A stretch of DNA of 64,000 bases. Source: Rhodobiaceae bacterium (GTDB lineage: Bacteria; Pseudomonadota; Alphaproteobacteria; Rhizobiales; Tepidamorphaceae). Positions 1 to 6,936 of the stretch are shown here, one piece after another. The stretch is from the NCBI GenBank assembly GCA_020637895.1, contig JACKJP010000002.1, forward strand, positions 1,054,001-1,118,000, in the 5' to 3' direction. The number at the start of each line of letters is the position of its first letter. Position 1 is the stretch's first letter. The notes under the pieces were generated by a model that was not told where the DNA came from, ran no database searches, and saw only the letters and a list, made by a program, of their open reading frames with translations. A program made the position numbers and the translations under genes.

Positions 1-48
1 ACCTTGCCAAGGTTGGGGTCGTGGGTTCGAATCCCATCGCCCGCTCCA
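1..48 (+). tRNA. tRNA-Gly (GCC), 3' part only
   Basis: The window opens inside a tRNA. Visible are the 3' half of the anticodon arm with loop TTGCCAA (anticodon GCC), the T arm with loop TTCGAAT, the 3' acceptor strand CGCCCGC, discriminator T and an encoded CCA at 46-48. A U73 discriminator together with GCC fits glycine. The 5' half lies outside the window. Confidence 0.93.
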
Positions 49-119
49 GATTTTCCCCAATGTTTCAGTTAGTTTGTAGCCGACCAGTCCCCGAAAAGGG
101 GCCGGGCGAAAATGTTGAA

Positions 120-818
120 TCAGGCTACCGACTTTTTCGGCGGGTCCGAAAGCCACGTATCGCGGGTGATCAGCTCTTTCGCGATCACTGTATGATCGCG
201 GGCAATATCCCTCAGCGCGGTCCAGGCTTCGGCGGGGCCAAGACGAGCACCCTGTCCCGCCAAATTTCCAATATTTCGCGAGGTCACCGTGCAAACGAGA
301 TCGCCAAAGGTTTCATATTCAGCGAGGAAGTGCCACGGGGCTCGCATGTAACCTATGCCGGCGAGGATCATCGCCCCGATGGCAGCAAGAGCGATCAATC
401 CGTCTCCATTTTCTGCCGTCCAGAGGGCTACAAGGAATAGAATCGGAACCGCAAAGAACGCCAGACATCCCAAGCCCGATATCGCATAGTGAAACGAGCG
501 AAATCCGCATTCCCGTTCAACAATCCGATATATCTCACGCACAGAAAGGGCATCGAACGCGCTCAATGGGGTTGTAGGCCGCAATTTAAATCCCAGCCGC
601 GGCTCAAGAGCATCGCGCAGTTTGAAAAAGCACATTGCTGTTGCACAGCGTCCTTGCAGAGCTGCCGGTGGCAGATGCGCAGCATAGAGGTCATACAACT
701 CGCCGACCGTTTCGACCGGCCCAACTAGGTGGAAGTTCCAACAAAAGCCAAACGCGTTATCGAGATCGTTAATTAGATCCACGCCGTCCAGATCGTAGAG
801 GCCAAGCGATGTCGTCAT
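120..818 (-). CDS. hypothetical membrane protein with carrier-protein-like segments (paralog 1)
   Basis: 232 residues, function not recognised. Two membrane helices are predicted at about 113-133 and 141-158, separating two soluble parts. The N-terminal part (LGLYDLDGVDLINDL, then ETVGELYDLY near 36-45) looks by eye like helices II-III of an acyl-carrier-protein or DUF1493-type fold, but the phosphopantetheine serine is absent. A motif RPTTPL (80-85) and a C-terminal ITRDTWL (217-223) resemble the loop that follows helix I of such domains. It is a clear paralog of the gene at 1022-1735, sharing GRCATAMCF and GARLGxxEAWT. Its ATG overlaps the stop of the small upstream gene (ATGA), which suggests translational coupling. 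It lies just downstream of tRNA-Gly, and its base composition is less GC-rich than the rest of the window. Confidence 0.75.
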   Translation of the reverse strand: MTTSLGLYDLDGVDLINDLDNAFGFCWNFHLVGPVETVGELYDLYAAHLPPAALQGRCATAMCFFKLRDALEPRLGFKLRPTTPLSAFDALSVREIYRIVERECGFRSFHYAISGLGCLAFFAVPILFLVALWTAENGDGLIALAAIGAMILAGIGYMRAPWHFLAEYETFGDLVCTVTSRNIGNLAGQGARLGPAEAWTALRDIARDHTVIAKELITRDTWLSDPPKKSVA

Positions 819-997
819 CGGACCGTCCCCTTTCGCTCGTCACAGCCTAGCGTGGACCCGTCGCAGCCAATACCCCGTTGTGACACATAGGCGATGTCTT
901 CGAGGAGTTGCTCGACATTGCCCGGACGTCCGAACACAGTTGCTCGATCCAATGCAAGATCAGGGGTGAGGACTTGGCACAGGGTATCGGGCGGCAT
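815..997 (-). CDS. small hypothetical protein, 60 residues
   Basis: A 60-codon reading frame sits exactly between the two membrane paralogs. It starts 24 bp after the stop of the upstream one (1022) and ends in a 4-nt ATGA overlap with the start of the downstream one (818). The placement is the main argument that it is real. The sequence has LTPDLALD near residues 10-17 and a likely helix NVEQLLEDIAYV near 27-38, faintly like a carrier-protein half-domain, plus two cysteines close to the C-terminus. No membrane segment or signal is seen. It could instead be a degenerate fragment of a longer paralog. No function is assigned. Confidence 0.45.
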   Translation of the reverse strand: MPPDTLCQVLTPDLALDRATVFGRPGNVEQLLEDIAYVSQRGIGCDGSTLGCDERKGTVR

Positions 998-1021
998 TTC
1001 CGATGCGTTTCGCTTCGGGCG

Positions 1022-1735
1022 CTAAGCGACGGCCTTTTTTGGTTGTCTGTAAATCAACGTCTCCGGCGAAATGGCGTCCCTCTGGATCGTGGAATATTTG
1101 CTGGCGATATCCGCAACAACAGTCCACGCTTCCTTTCGTCCGAGGCGCGCACCGCCATCCGCCAGCATGCTTATGTTCTGAGACGCCACGATCCGAACGA
1201 TATCTCCGAAGGTCTTGATTTCAGGCGGAAACGTCGCTGTGAATATGCCCAAAAGCACGAATGATGTTATTGTTGCTGGTATTGAAGCCAGCATAACCCA
1301 CCCGGGCACGCTTAAAATGCTAAGCGAGTCAAAAATCATTAGCGCGATCGGTAGCCCGGCTATCAGATAAAATGCGATGGCGACCCACCAGCCCCCATAA
1401 GGAATAACCGGTCTCATTCCGCCTTCATTTCGAATTATTTTGCTAATCTTGCGTGCAGAGAGCCCGGAAAGATCCCTTATCGGCGTTTTGGGTCGCAACT
1501 CGACGTCTAACCTTGGCTGCAACAAGTTGCGCAATCGGTAAAAACACATGGCGGTTGCGCATCGTCCATGGGACACATCGTAGCCCAACGGCTCTGCGAA
1601 TCCCTCGAACACATCACCGACGGTTTCACACGAACGCGCTTCATTGAACACGGGACAATAGCCGAACGCCTCTGAGAGGTCGTGGAACATGTCGTCGTCA
1701 TCGAAGTCACCGGTCAAGCCAAGCGATGTCTTCAT
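1022..1735 (-). CDS. hypothetical membrane protein with carrier-protein-like segments (paralog 2)
   Basis: 237 residues from the ATG at 1735, chosen because GGAGG lies upstream and because the start then matches its paralog (MKTSLGL versus MTTSLGL). The upstream in-frame extension to 1816 has no such support. Predicted membrane helices are at about 115-136 and 146-166. The N-terminal LGLTGDFDDDDMFHDLSEAF followed by CETVGDVF resembles helices II-III of acyl carrier proteins or DUF1493 proteins without the modified serine. RPKTPI (81-86) and ISPETLI (222-228) resemble carrier-protein loop motifs. It begins 103 bp after the end of sitD on the same strand, so read-through from sit is possible. 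Function is unknown; an immunity, adaptor or envelope role would be guesswork. Confidence 0.75.
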   Translation of the reverse strand: MKTSLGLTGDFDDDDMFHDLSEAFGYCPVFNEARSCETVGDVFEGFAEPLGYDVSHGRCATAMCFYRLRNLLQPRLDVELRPKTPIRDLSGLSARKISKIIRNEGGMRPVIPYGGWWVAIAFYLIAGLPIALMIFDSLSILSVPGWVMLASIPATITSFVLLGIFTATFPPEIKTFGDIVRIVASQNISMLADGGARLGRKEAWTVVADIASKYSTIQRDAISPETLIYRQPKKAVA

Positions 1736-1838
1736 CGAAAGTCCTCCAGTCGATTTCATCAGGATATCGCTAATTTGGCCTCCCACCAATAGAGCCCAGG
1801 CTTTTGGCAGGATCACCCCTCGGAAGCTTCCAGCGGCC

Positions 1839-2669
1839 TCAGCTGCTGGCAGTTCTCGCCGCCCTCACCCGCGTCCCCAGAAACGCCGCGATGAACGCCG
1901 CAGTCAGCAGCAGGACGATGGTCGGGGCCGGGGCGCTGTCGATGAAGAAGCTGAGATAGACGCCGAGGAATGAGGCGGCGACGCTGACGAGGCTTGCTGC
2001 GATCAGCATCGGGCCGAAGCGCCTCGTCGTCAGGAAGGCGATCGCGCCCGGCGCGATCAGCAGGGCGATCGTCAGTATGATCCCGGTCGCCTTCAGCGCG
2101 CCGACGATGGTCAGCGACAGCATCGCCAGCAGGCCGTAATGCAGCAGCTTCACCTTCAGCCCGATGGCGCGGGCCTGCTGGGCATCGAAGGCTTGAAGCA
2201 GGAAATCCTTCCATTTGAGCGCGATGATGCCGGTGGTGACCAGGGCGATGATCGCCGCTTCCAGGAGATCTTCGGGGAAGACGCCGAGCATGTCGCCGAA
2301 CAGGATGTGGTCGAGATGCACCTCGCTCTGGATGCTGGTGTAGAGGACGAGGCCGAGACCGAACATGCCGGAAAAGACGATGCCCATTACGGTATCCTGC
2401 TTGATGCGGCTGTTCTCATCCAGAAAGCCGGTGAGGATCGCGCAGGTCATGCCCGCCGCGAAGGCGCCGATGCCAAGCGGAATGCCGGCGATATAGGCGA
2501 GCACGACGCCGGGAAAGACGGCGTGCGATACCGCATCGCCCATCAGCGCCCAGCCCTTGAGGACAAGGAAGCAGGAGAGCAACGCGGTCGGCACCGCGAC
2601 GATGACCGCGATCAGCAACGCGTCGCGCATGAAGGGAAACTGGAAGGGGAGCGTCAGCTGTTCGAGCAT
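1839..2669 (-). CDS. sitD: SitD: Mn/Fe ABC transporter permease
   Basis: 276 residues from ATG 2669, one base after the stop of sitC. Eight or nine hydrophobic segments and the ABC-3 family pattern are visible: LKGWALMGDAVSHAVFPGV early, and a loop with WKDFLLQAFDAQQARAIGL in the middle that contacts the ATPase. The protein forms the membrane channel with SitC for Mn(II) and possibly Fe(II). It is the last gene of a tightly packed sitABCD operon, as is usual in rhizobia. A reading frame continues upstream of 2669, but that part overlaps sitC and is not used. Zinc transport (ZnuB-like) is the main alternative. The two-permease layout and the Mur-like box favour Sit. Confidence 0.9.
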   Translation of the reverse strand: MLEQLTLPFQFPFMRDALLIAVIVAVPTALLSCFLVLKGWALMGDAVSHAVFPGVVLAYIAGIPLGIGAFAAGMTCAILTGFLDENSRIKQDTVMGIVFSGMFGLGLVLYTSIQSEVHLDHILFGDMLGVFPEDLLEAAIIALVTTGIIALKWKDFLLQAFDAQQARAIGLKVKLLHYGLLAMLSLTIVGALKATGIILTIALLIAPGAIAFLTTRRFGPMLIAASLVSVAASFLGVYLSFFIDSAPAPTIVLLLTAAFIAAFLGTRVRAARTASS

Positions 2670-2670
2670 C

Positions 2671-3546
2671 TCAGGCAACGCTTCCTTCTCCGGTCCCGGC
2701 GCGCAATGCCGCGGCTGCCTTGCGGCGGGCGGCAAGAAAGCCGTGCTTCGGGGCGAGGATGAAGACGATGCCGAAAATCGCCGTCTGCAGGCAGATGATG
2801 ACGCCGCCGGTCGCGCCATTGAGGAAATAGCTGGCATAGGCGCCGATGAAGCAGGTCAGGGCGCCGATGGCGATGGAAATGAGGATGAGGCGCGGAAAGC
2901 GGTCGGTCAGCAGATAGGCGGTGGCGCCCGGCGTCACCACCATGGCGATGACGAGAAAAGCGCCGACCGTCTGCATGGCGGCGACCGTCGAGGCGCTGAG
3001 CAGCGTGAAGAAAAGAACCTTCAGCGCGTTCGGGTTGAGGCCGACAGAACGGGCGTGGCTCTCGTCGAAGAATGCGACCAGCAGGTCCTTCCACTTGAGC
3101 GTCAGCAGGAAAAGCGAAACGCCTGAAATGATGACGAGCTGGAGCGTGTCGAAAGGCGTGATCGCCAGGATGTTGCCGAGAACGATGGTCTGGATGTTTA
3201 CCGCTGCCGGCGACAGCGAAACCATGAACAGCCCGAGACCGAAGAAGGAAGTGAAGATGAGGCCGATGACGGCGTCCTCCTTCAGCCGCGTGCGCTGATT
3301 GAGGAAGAGGATCGCGCCCGCCGCAAGCCCGCCAGCGAGAAACGCGCCGAGCGAAAAGGGCAGGCCCAGCATGTAGGCGCCGGCAACGCCCGGCACGATG
3401 GAATGGGAGAGGGCGTCGCCGATCAGCGACCAGCCCTTCAGCATCAGATAGGCGGAAAGAAAGGCGCAGGTGCCGCCGACAAGCGCCGACACCCACATGG
3501 CGTTGACCATGTAGCTGTAGCCGAACGGTTCCAGCAGCGTTTCCAT
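2671..3546 (-). CDS. sitC: SitC: Mn/Fe ABC transporter permease
   Basis: 291 residues, ABC-3 permease family, with multiple membrane helices and the typical N-terminal LMLKGWSLIGDALSHSIVPG motif. The cytoplasmic loop LKWKDLLVAFFDESHARSVG is the expected coupling region to the ATPase. It lies between sitB (6 bp upstream) and sitD (1 bp downstream), so the four genes are very likely one transcript. Together with SitD it should form a heterodimeric permease in the inner membrane. Length and motif order are normal for the family. Confidence 0.92.
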   Translation of the reverse strand: METLLEPFGYSYMVNAMWVSALVGGTCAFLSAYLMLKGWSLIGDALSHSIVPGVAGAYMLGLPFSLGAFLAGGLAAGAILFLNQRTRLKEDAVIGLIFTSFFGLGLFMVSLSPAAVNIQTIVLGNILAITPFDTLQLVIISGVSLFLLTLKWKDLLVAFFDESHARSVGLNPNALKVLFFTLLSASTVAAMQTVGAFLVIAMVVTPGATAYLLTDRFPRLILISIAIGALTCFIGAYASYFLNGATGGVIICLQTAIFGIVFILAPKHGFLAARRKAAAALRAGTGEGSVA

Positions 3547-3552
3547 CGCGCC

Positions 3553-4440
3553 TCAGCGATCCTCCTGGCCGATTTCTTCGCCAACCTCGTCGTAGACGAC
3601 GAAAGGCCGCTCATCGTCGGAGATGACGCCGGTAACGGTGCCGCCCGTTGCCGGATCGAAGGCAAAGTGGCGCAGCACGCCGCCGAAAGCCTTTTCGAGA
3701 TTGGCCCGCGTGAACACCTTCGAAGTGGGGCCTTCCGCCAGCACGGTGCGCAGCAGCAGCACGGCGCGATCGCAGAATTCCGGCACAGAGCCGAGATTGT
3801 GGGTTGAAACCAGCATCACCCGGCCCTCGTCGCGCAGGCTCTTCAGCAGGCGGATGATGGCGTCCTCGGTCTTCACATCGACGCCGGTGAACGGCTCGTC
3901 GAGCAGGATGACGCGGGCGTTCTGGGCCAGTGCGCGCGCCAGAAACACACGCTTGCGCTGGCCGCCGGAGAGTTCTCCGATCTGTCGCAGCCGCAGATCG
4001 GCCATGCCGACGCGCTCCAGTGCCTGGTCGACAGCCTCGCGGTCGGCGCGGCGGGGCACGCGCAGGAAATTCATGTGGCCGTAACGGCCCATCATCACGA
4101 CATCCTGGACGAGAACCGGGAAGTTCCAGTCGACCTCTTCGGCCTGAGGCACATAGGCGACGACGTTCTTCTTCAGCGCCGCCTGCACGCTGTCGCCGAG
4201 AATGCGGATATCGCCGCCGGCGACCTGGACGAAGCCCATGATCGCCTTGAAGAGCGTCGACTTGCCGCTGCCATTGACGCCGACGAGTGCGGTGATCGAC
4301 CCCTGCGGCACTTCGAAGCTGGCATGCTGAAGGGCGGTGTGGCCATTGCGATAGGTCACGGTTGCATCGCGCACGGCAATGCCGGGGACCGCGTTTGCAG
4401 CGGCTCCGCCAGTCGCGCTTGAGGCCGGTGCATCCCTCAT
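3553..4440 (-). CDS. sitB: SitB: Mn/Fe ABC transporter ATP-binding protein
   Basis: 295 residues. Walker A GVNGSGKST is at 54-62, signature LSGGQ at 157-161 and Walker B VILLDEP at 177-183, all intact, followed by a switch histidine in STHNL. The order of the metal-type ATPase family is kept, with a C-terminal extension of about 45 residues beyond the core. The ATG overlaps the stop of sitA by 4 nt (ATGA), indicating coupled translation. It energises uptake through SitCD in the cytoplasm. Confidence 0.94.
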   Translation of the reverse strand: MRDAPASSATGGAAANAVPGIAVRDATVTYRNGHTALQHASFEVPQGSITALVGVNGSGKSTLFKAIMGFVQVAGGDIRILGDSVQAALKKNVVAYVPQAEEVDWNFPVLVQDVVMMGRYGHMNFLRVPRRADREAVDQALERVGMADLRLRQIGELSGGQRKRVFLARALAQNARVILLDEPFTGVDVKTEDAIIRLLKSLRDEGRVMLVSTHNLGSVPEFCDRAVLLLRTVLAEGPTSKVFTRANLEKAFGGVLRHFAFDPATGGTVTGVISDDERPFVVYDEVGEEIGQEDR

Positions 4441-5333
4441 TCCGACAGGCCTTTCTCGATGGTCTCCGTGGTGACGCGCAAAAGGTCGAGATAGGTCGGC
4501 ACAGGACCGTCGGCATCGCTCAGCGAATCGACATAGAGAACACCGCCATATTTCGCGCCGGTCTCGCGGGCGACCTGCTGGGCCGGCTTGGCCGATACGG
4601 TGCTTTCGGAAAATACGGCGGGAATGGCGTTCTCACGCACAGCGTCGATCACCTTGCGCACCTGCTGCGGCGTTCCCTGCTGGTCGGCGTTGATCGGCCA
4701 GAGATAAAGTTCCTGCAAACCGAAATCGCGGGCGAGATAGCTGAAGGCACCCTCGCTGGTCACCAGCCAGCGGCGATTGCCCGAAAGCTTTTCCAGCCGC
4801 GCGCGGATCGGTGCGATCGCGGCCTCGATCTTCTTCTTGTAGGCGTCGGCATTGGCCGCGTAGGCGTCGGCATTGGCCGGATCGGATTTGGACAGCGCGT
4901 CGCGAATATTGTCGACATAGATTTCCGCGTTCTTCGGCGACATCCAGGCATGCGGGTTGGGTTTGCCGGTATAGGGACCCTCGCCGATGCTCATCGGTTC
5001 GATGCCGTCGGACACGGTGATCGAAGGCACGTCGCGCAGGTTGCGGAAGAACCGCTGGAACCAGAGCTCCAGGTTGAGACCGTTCCACAGGACAAGATCG
5101 GCATCCTGAGCGCGCAGGATATCGCCCGGGGTCGGCTGATAGTTGTGAATCTCGGCACCCGGCTTGGTGATCGATTCGACCGTCGCGCGGTCGCCGGCGA
5201 CATTCTGCGCCATGTCGGCGATTACGGTGAATGTGGTGACGACCTTGAGCCTGTCGGCAGCCAGAACGGGGCCGGCACTCCAGAACGGGAGCGCCAGAAG
5301 CGCAATCAACAGCCATCGCCGAATGAACGTCAT
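4437..5333 (-). CDS. sitA: SitA: periplasmic Mn/Fe-binding protein
   Basis: 298 residues from ATG 5333, preceded by AGGAAAGGAAG. A signal peptide occupies roughly residues 1-25 (arginines, a leucine-rich core, then VLAA). This is a cluster A-I metal-binding protein of the ZnuA/SitA/PsaA family. Candidate metal ligands are His in EIHNYQP (about 63), His in NPHAWMSP, Glu in FSESTVS and Asp in YVDSLSD, the His-His-Glu-Asp set typical of Mn/Fe binders. The long His-rich loop common in zinc-specific ZnuA is missing, which favours manganese or iron. First gene of the sit operon, with a palindromic operator about 80 bp upstream. Confidence 0.93.
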   Translation of the reverse strand: MTFIRRWLLIALLALPFWSAGPVLAADRLKVVTTFTVIADMAQNVAGDRATVESITKPGAEIHNYQPTPGDILRAQDADLVLWNGLNLELWFQRFFRNLRDVPSITVSDGIEPMSIGEGPYTGKPNPHAWMSPKNAEIYVDNIRDALSKSDPANADAYAANADAYKKKIEAAIAPIRARLEKLSGNRRWLVTSEGAFSYLARDFGLQELYLWPINADQQGTPQQVRKVIDAVRENAIPAVFSESTVSAKPAQQVARETGAKYGGVLYVDSLSDADGPVPTYLDLLRVTTETIEKGLSE

Positions 5334-5396
5334 GCCTTCCTTTCCTGTTACAGCCGGAACGCGGTCCGGCCCAGTTCGGCCAAAGATACAACGCAC

Positions 5397-5426
5397 ATAT
5401 TAGAATGCAAGTGCAAATCATTTGCA
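5397..5426 (-). promoter_or_regulatory. Mur/Fur-family operator upstream of sitA
   Basis: TGCAAATCATTTGCA at 5412-5426 is a perfect 7-1-7 inverted repeat. On the minus strand a possible -10 (TAATAT, 5397-5402) follows directly, so the palindrome would cover the -35 region. Rhizobial sitABCD operons are known to be repressed by Mur, a manganese-responsive Fur homolog, through AT-rich TGCAA palindromes. Assignment to Mur rather than Fur or another regulator is inference from the target operon. Confidence 0.72.
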
Positions 5427-5553
5427 ACTAGAATGGAATTCGCTTTCTGCGACTTCAGCGGGTTGAAACTTTAATCTGGATCATGGCCCGGGCTTCCGAA
5501 CCTGACGATATTGCCGCTGTGCGAACCCATCCTTGGAACAGGCGGCGCAGATC

Positions 5554-6825
5554 ATGGCGACACCCGGCCGACTGACAAAGGTGCTCGGGCTGCCCCAGCT
5601 CGTCTTCTATGCCGTCGGCGTCATTGTCGGCGCGGGCATCTACTCGGTCGTCGGCGCGGCGGCCGGAATTGCCGGTAGCGGGCTGTGGATCAGTTTCATG
5701 ATCGGTGCGCTGGTCGCCCTGCTCACCGCGCTCTCCTATGCCGAGATGGCGACATGCCTGCCGCAGGCGGGGGCCGAATATGTCTATCTGTCCCGCGCCT
5801 TTCCGGGCGCCGGCTGGGCGCCCTTCGCGATGGGGATCATTCTCATCCTCGGCGGCGCCGCGACCGCCGCGACCGTGGCTGTCGCCTTCGGCGGCTATCT
5901 GGCCACTTTTGTCGACCTGCCACCTGCATTCTCCGGTCTTGTGCTCCTTGCCGCGATGTCCGCGCTGGCCGTCGTCGGCCTGCGCGAGGCTGGCCTTGCC
6001 AACGCGGTCTTTACCAGCATCGAGGTTGGCGGGCTTCTCATCGTGATTGCCGCGGGATGGTTCGGCCCCGGAGAGCAGGTTGAGGCACCTTTCGATTCGG
6101 GAGGCCTGTTGCCGGCGGCGGCGCTCATCTTCTTCGTCTATCTCGGTTTTGAAGAGGTGGCGAACCTTGCCGAAGAAGTCCGAAACCCCGGACGCGACCT
6201 GCCGCGCGCGATCATCATCAGCCTTGCGCTGACAACCGCGCTCTATGTGCTTGTCGCCCTTTCCATCATCAGCCTGGTGGGCCCGGCGGAAATCGCAGGC
6301 AATCCGGCGCCGCTGGCGACCGCGGTGGAGCGTGTCTGGTCCGGCGCAGCCGGCCTGCTCTCGGCGATAGCGCTGTTTGCAACGGCAAATACCGTGCTCA
6401 TCACGCTGATTGCCGGTGCCCGGATGATCTTCTCCATGAGCCGCGGCGGGGACTTTCCGGGCATTCTTGGTCAATTGTCATCGCGCGGCTCGCCCGTCCC
6501 TGCCGCTGCAGCATTCCTAATTCTGTCGGCGGCACTCCTGCCGATTGCCGACATTCGAATCCTCGCCGAACTGTCCTCCTTTGCGGCCCTGCTCGCATTT
6601 CTTGCCGTGAATGTGGCGCTGATCGTTCTGCGCTACCGGGCGCCGATGCTGGAACGGCCGTTTCGCGTGCCGCTGTCGATCGGCCGTCTGCCGTTGCTGC
6701 CGGTCGCAGGCATTGCATCCATCATCGTGCTATTGGCGAGTTTCGACACGCCCGTCTACGCCGGCGGCGCTATCGCTTTCGCGCTCGGCATCGTTGCCTA
6801 CTGGCTTCGCGACCGGTGGCGGTAG
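5554..6825 (+). CDS. APC superfamily amino acid permease
   Basis: 423 residues from ATG 5554. An in-frame TTG at 5533 would add seven residues without a better ribosome site. Eleven to twelve hydrophobic segments are visible. The first carries the APC signature GVIVGAGIY, with the unwound helix that binds the substrate backbone, and YAEMATCLPQAGAEYVYLSR follows in helices 2-3. A conserved LGFEEVANLAEEVRNPGRDLP motif lies in the middle. It probably imports or exchanges an amino acid or amine; the substrate cannot be read from the sequence. It is divergent from sitA and shares a 220-bp intergenic region with it. Confidence 0.85.
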   Translation: MATPGRLTKVLGLPQLVFYAVGVIVGAGIYSVVGAAAGIAGSGLWISFMIGALVALLTALSYAEMATCLPQAGAEYVYLSRAFPGAGWAPFAMGIILILGGAATAATVAVAFGGYLATFVDLPPAFSGLVLLAAMSALAVVGLREAGLANAVFTSIEVGGLLIVIAAGWFGPGEQVEAPFDSGGLLPAAALIFFVYLGFEEVANLAEEVRNPGRDLPRAIIISLALTTALYVLVALSIISLVGPAEIAGNPAPLATAVERVWSGAAGLLSAIALFATANTVLITLIAGARMIFSMSRGGDFPGILGQLSSRGSPVPAAAAFLILSAALLPIADIRILAELSSFAALLAFLAVNVALIVLRYRAPMLERPFRVPLSIGRLPLLPVAGIASIIVLLASFDTPVYAGGAIAFALGIVAYWLRDRWR

Positions 6826-6936
6826 CGCGGCAGGTTATTGTCATCGCGACGGGGCTGCACTAGCCTTGTGATACGGAGGAGCGCCCGCCCGGGCGCCACG
6901 AAAACCGCAATCACAATCAAAGACGGATCAATCCCC

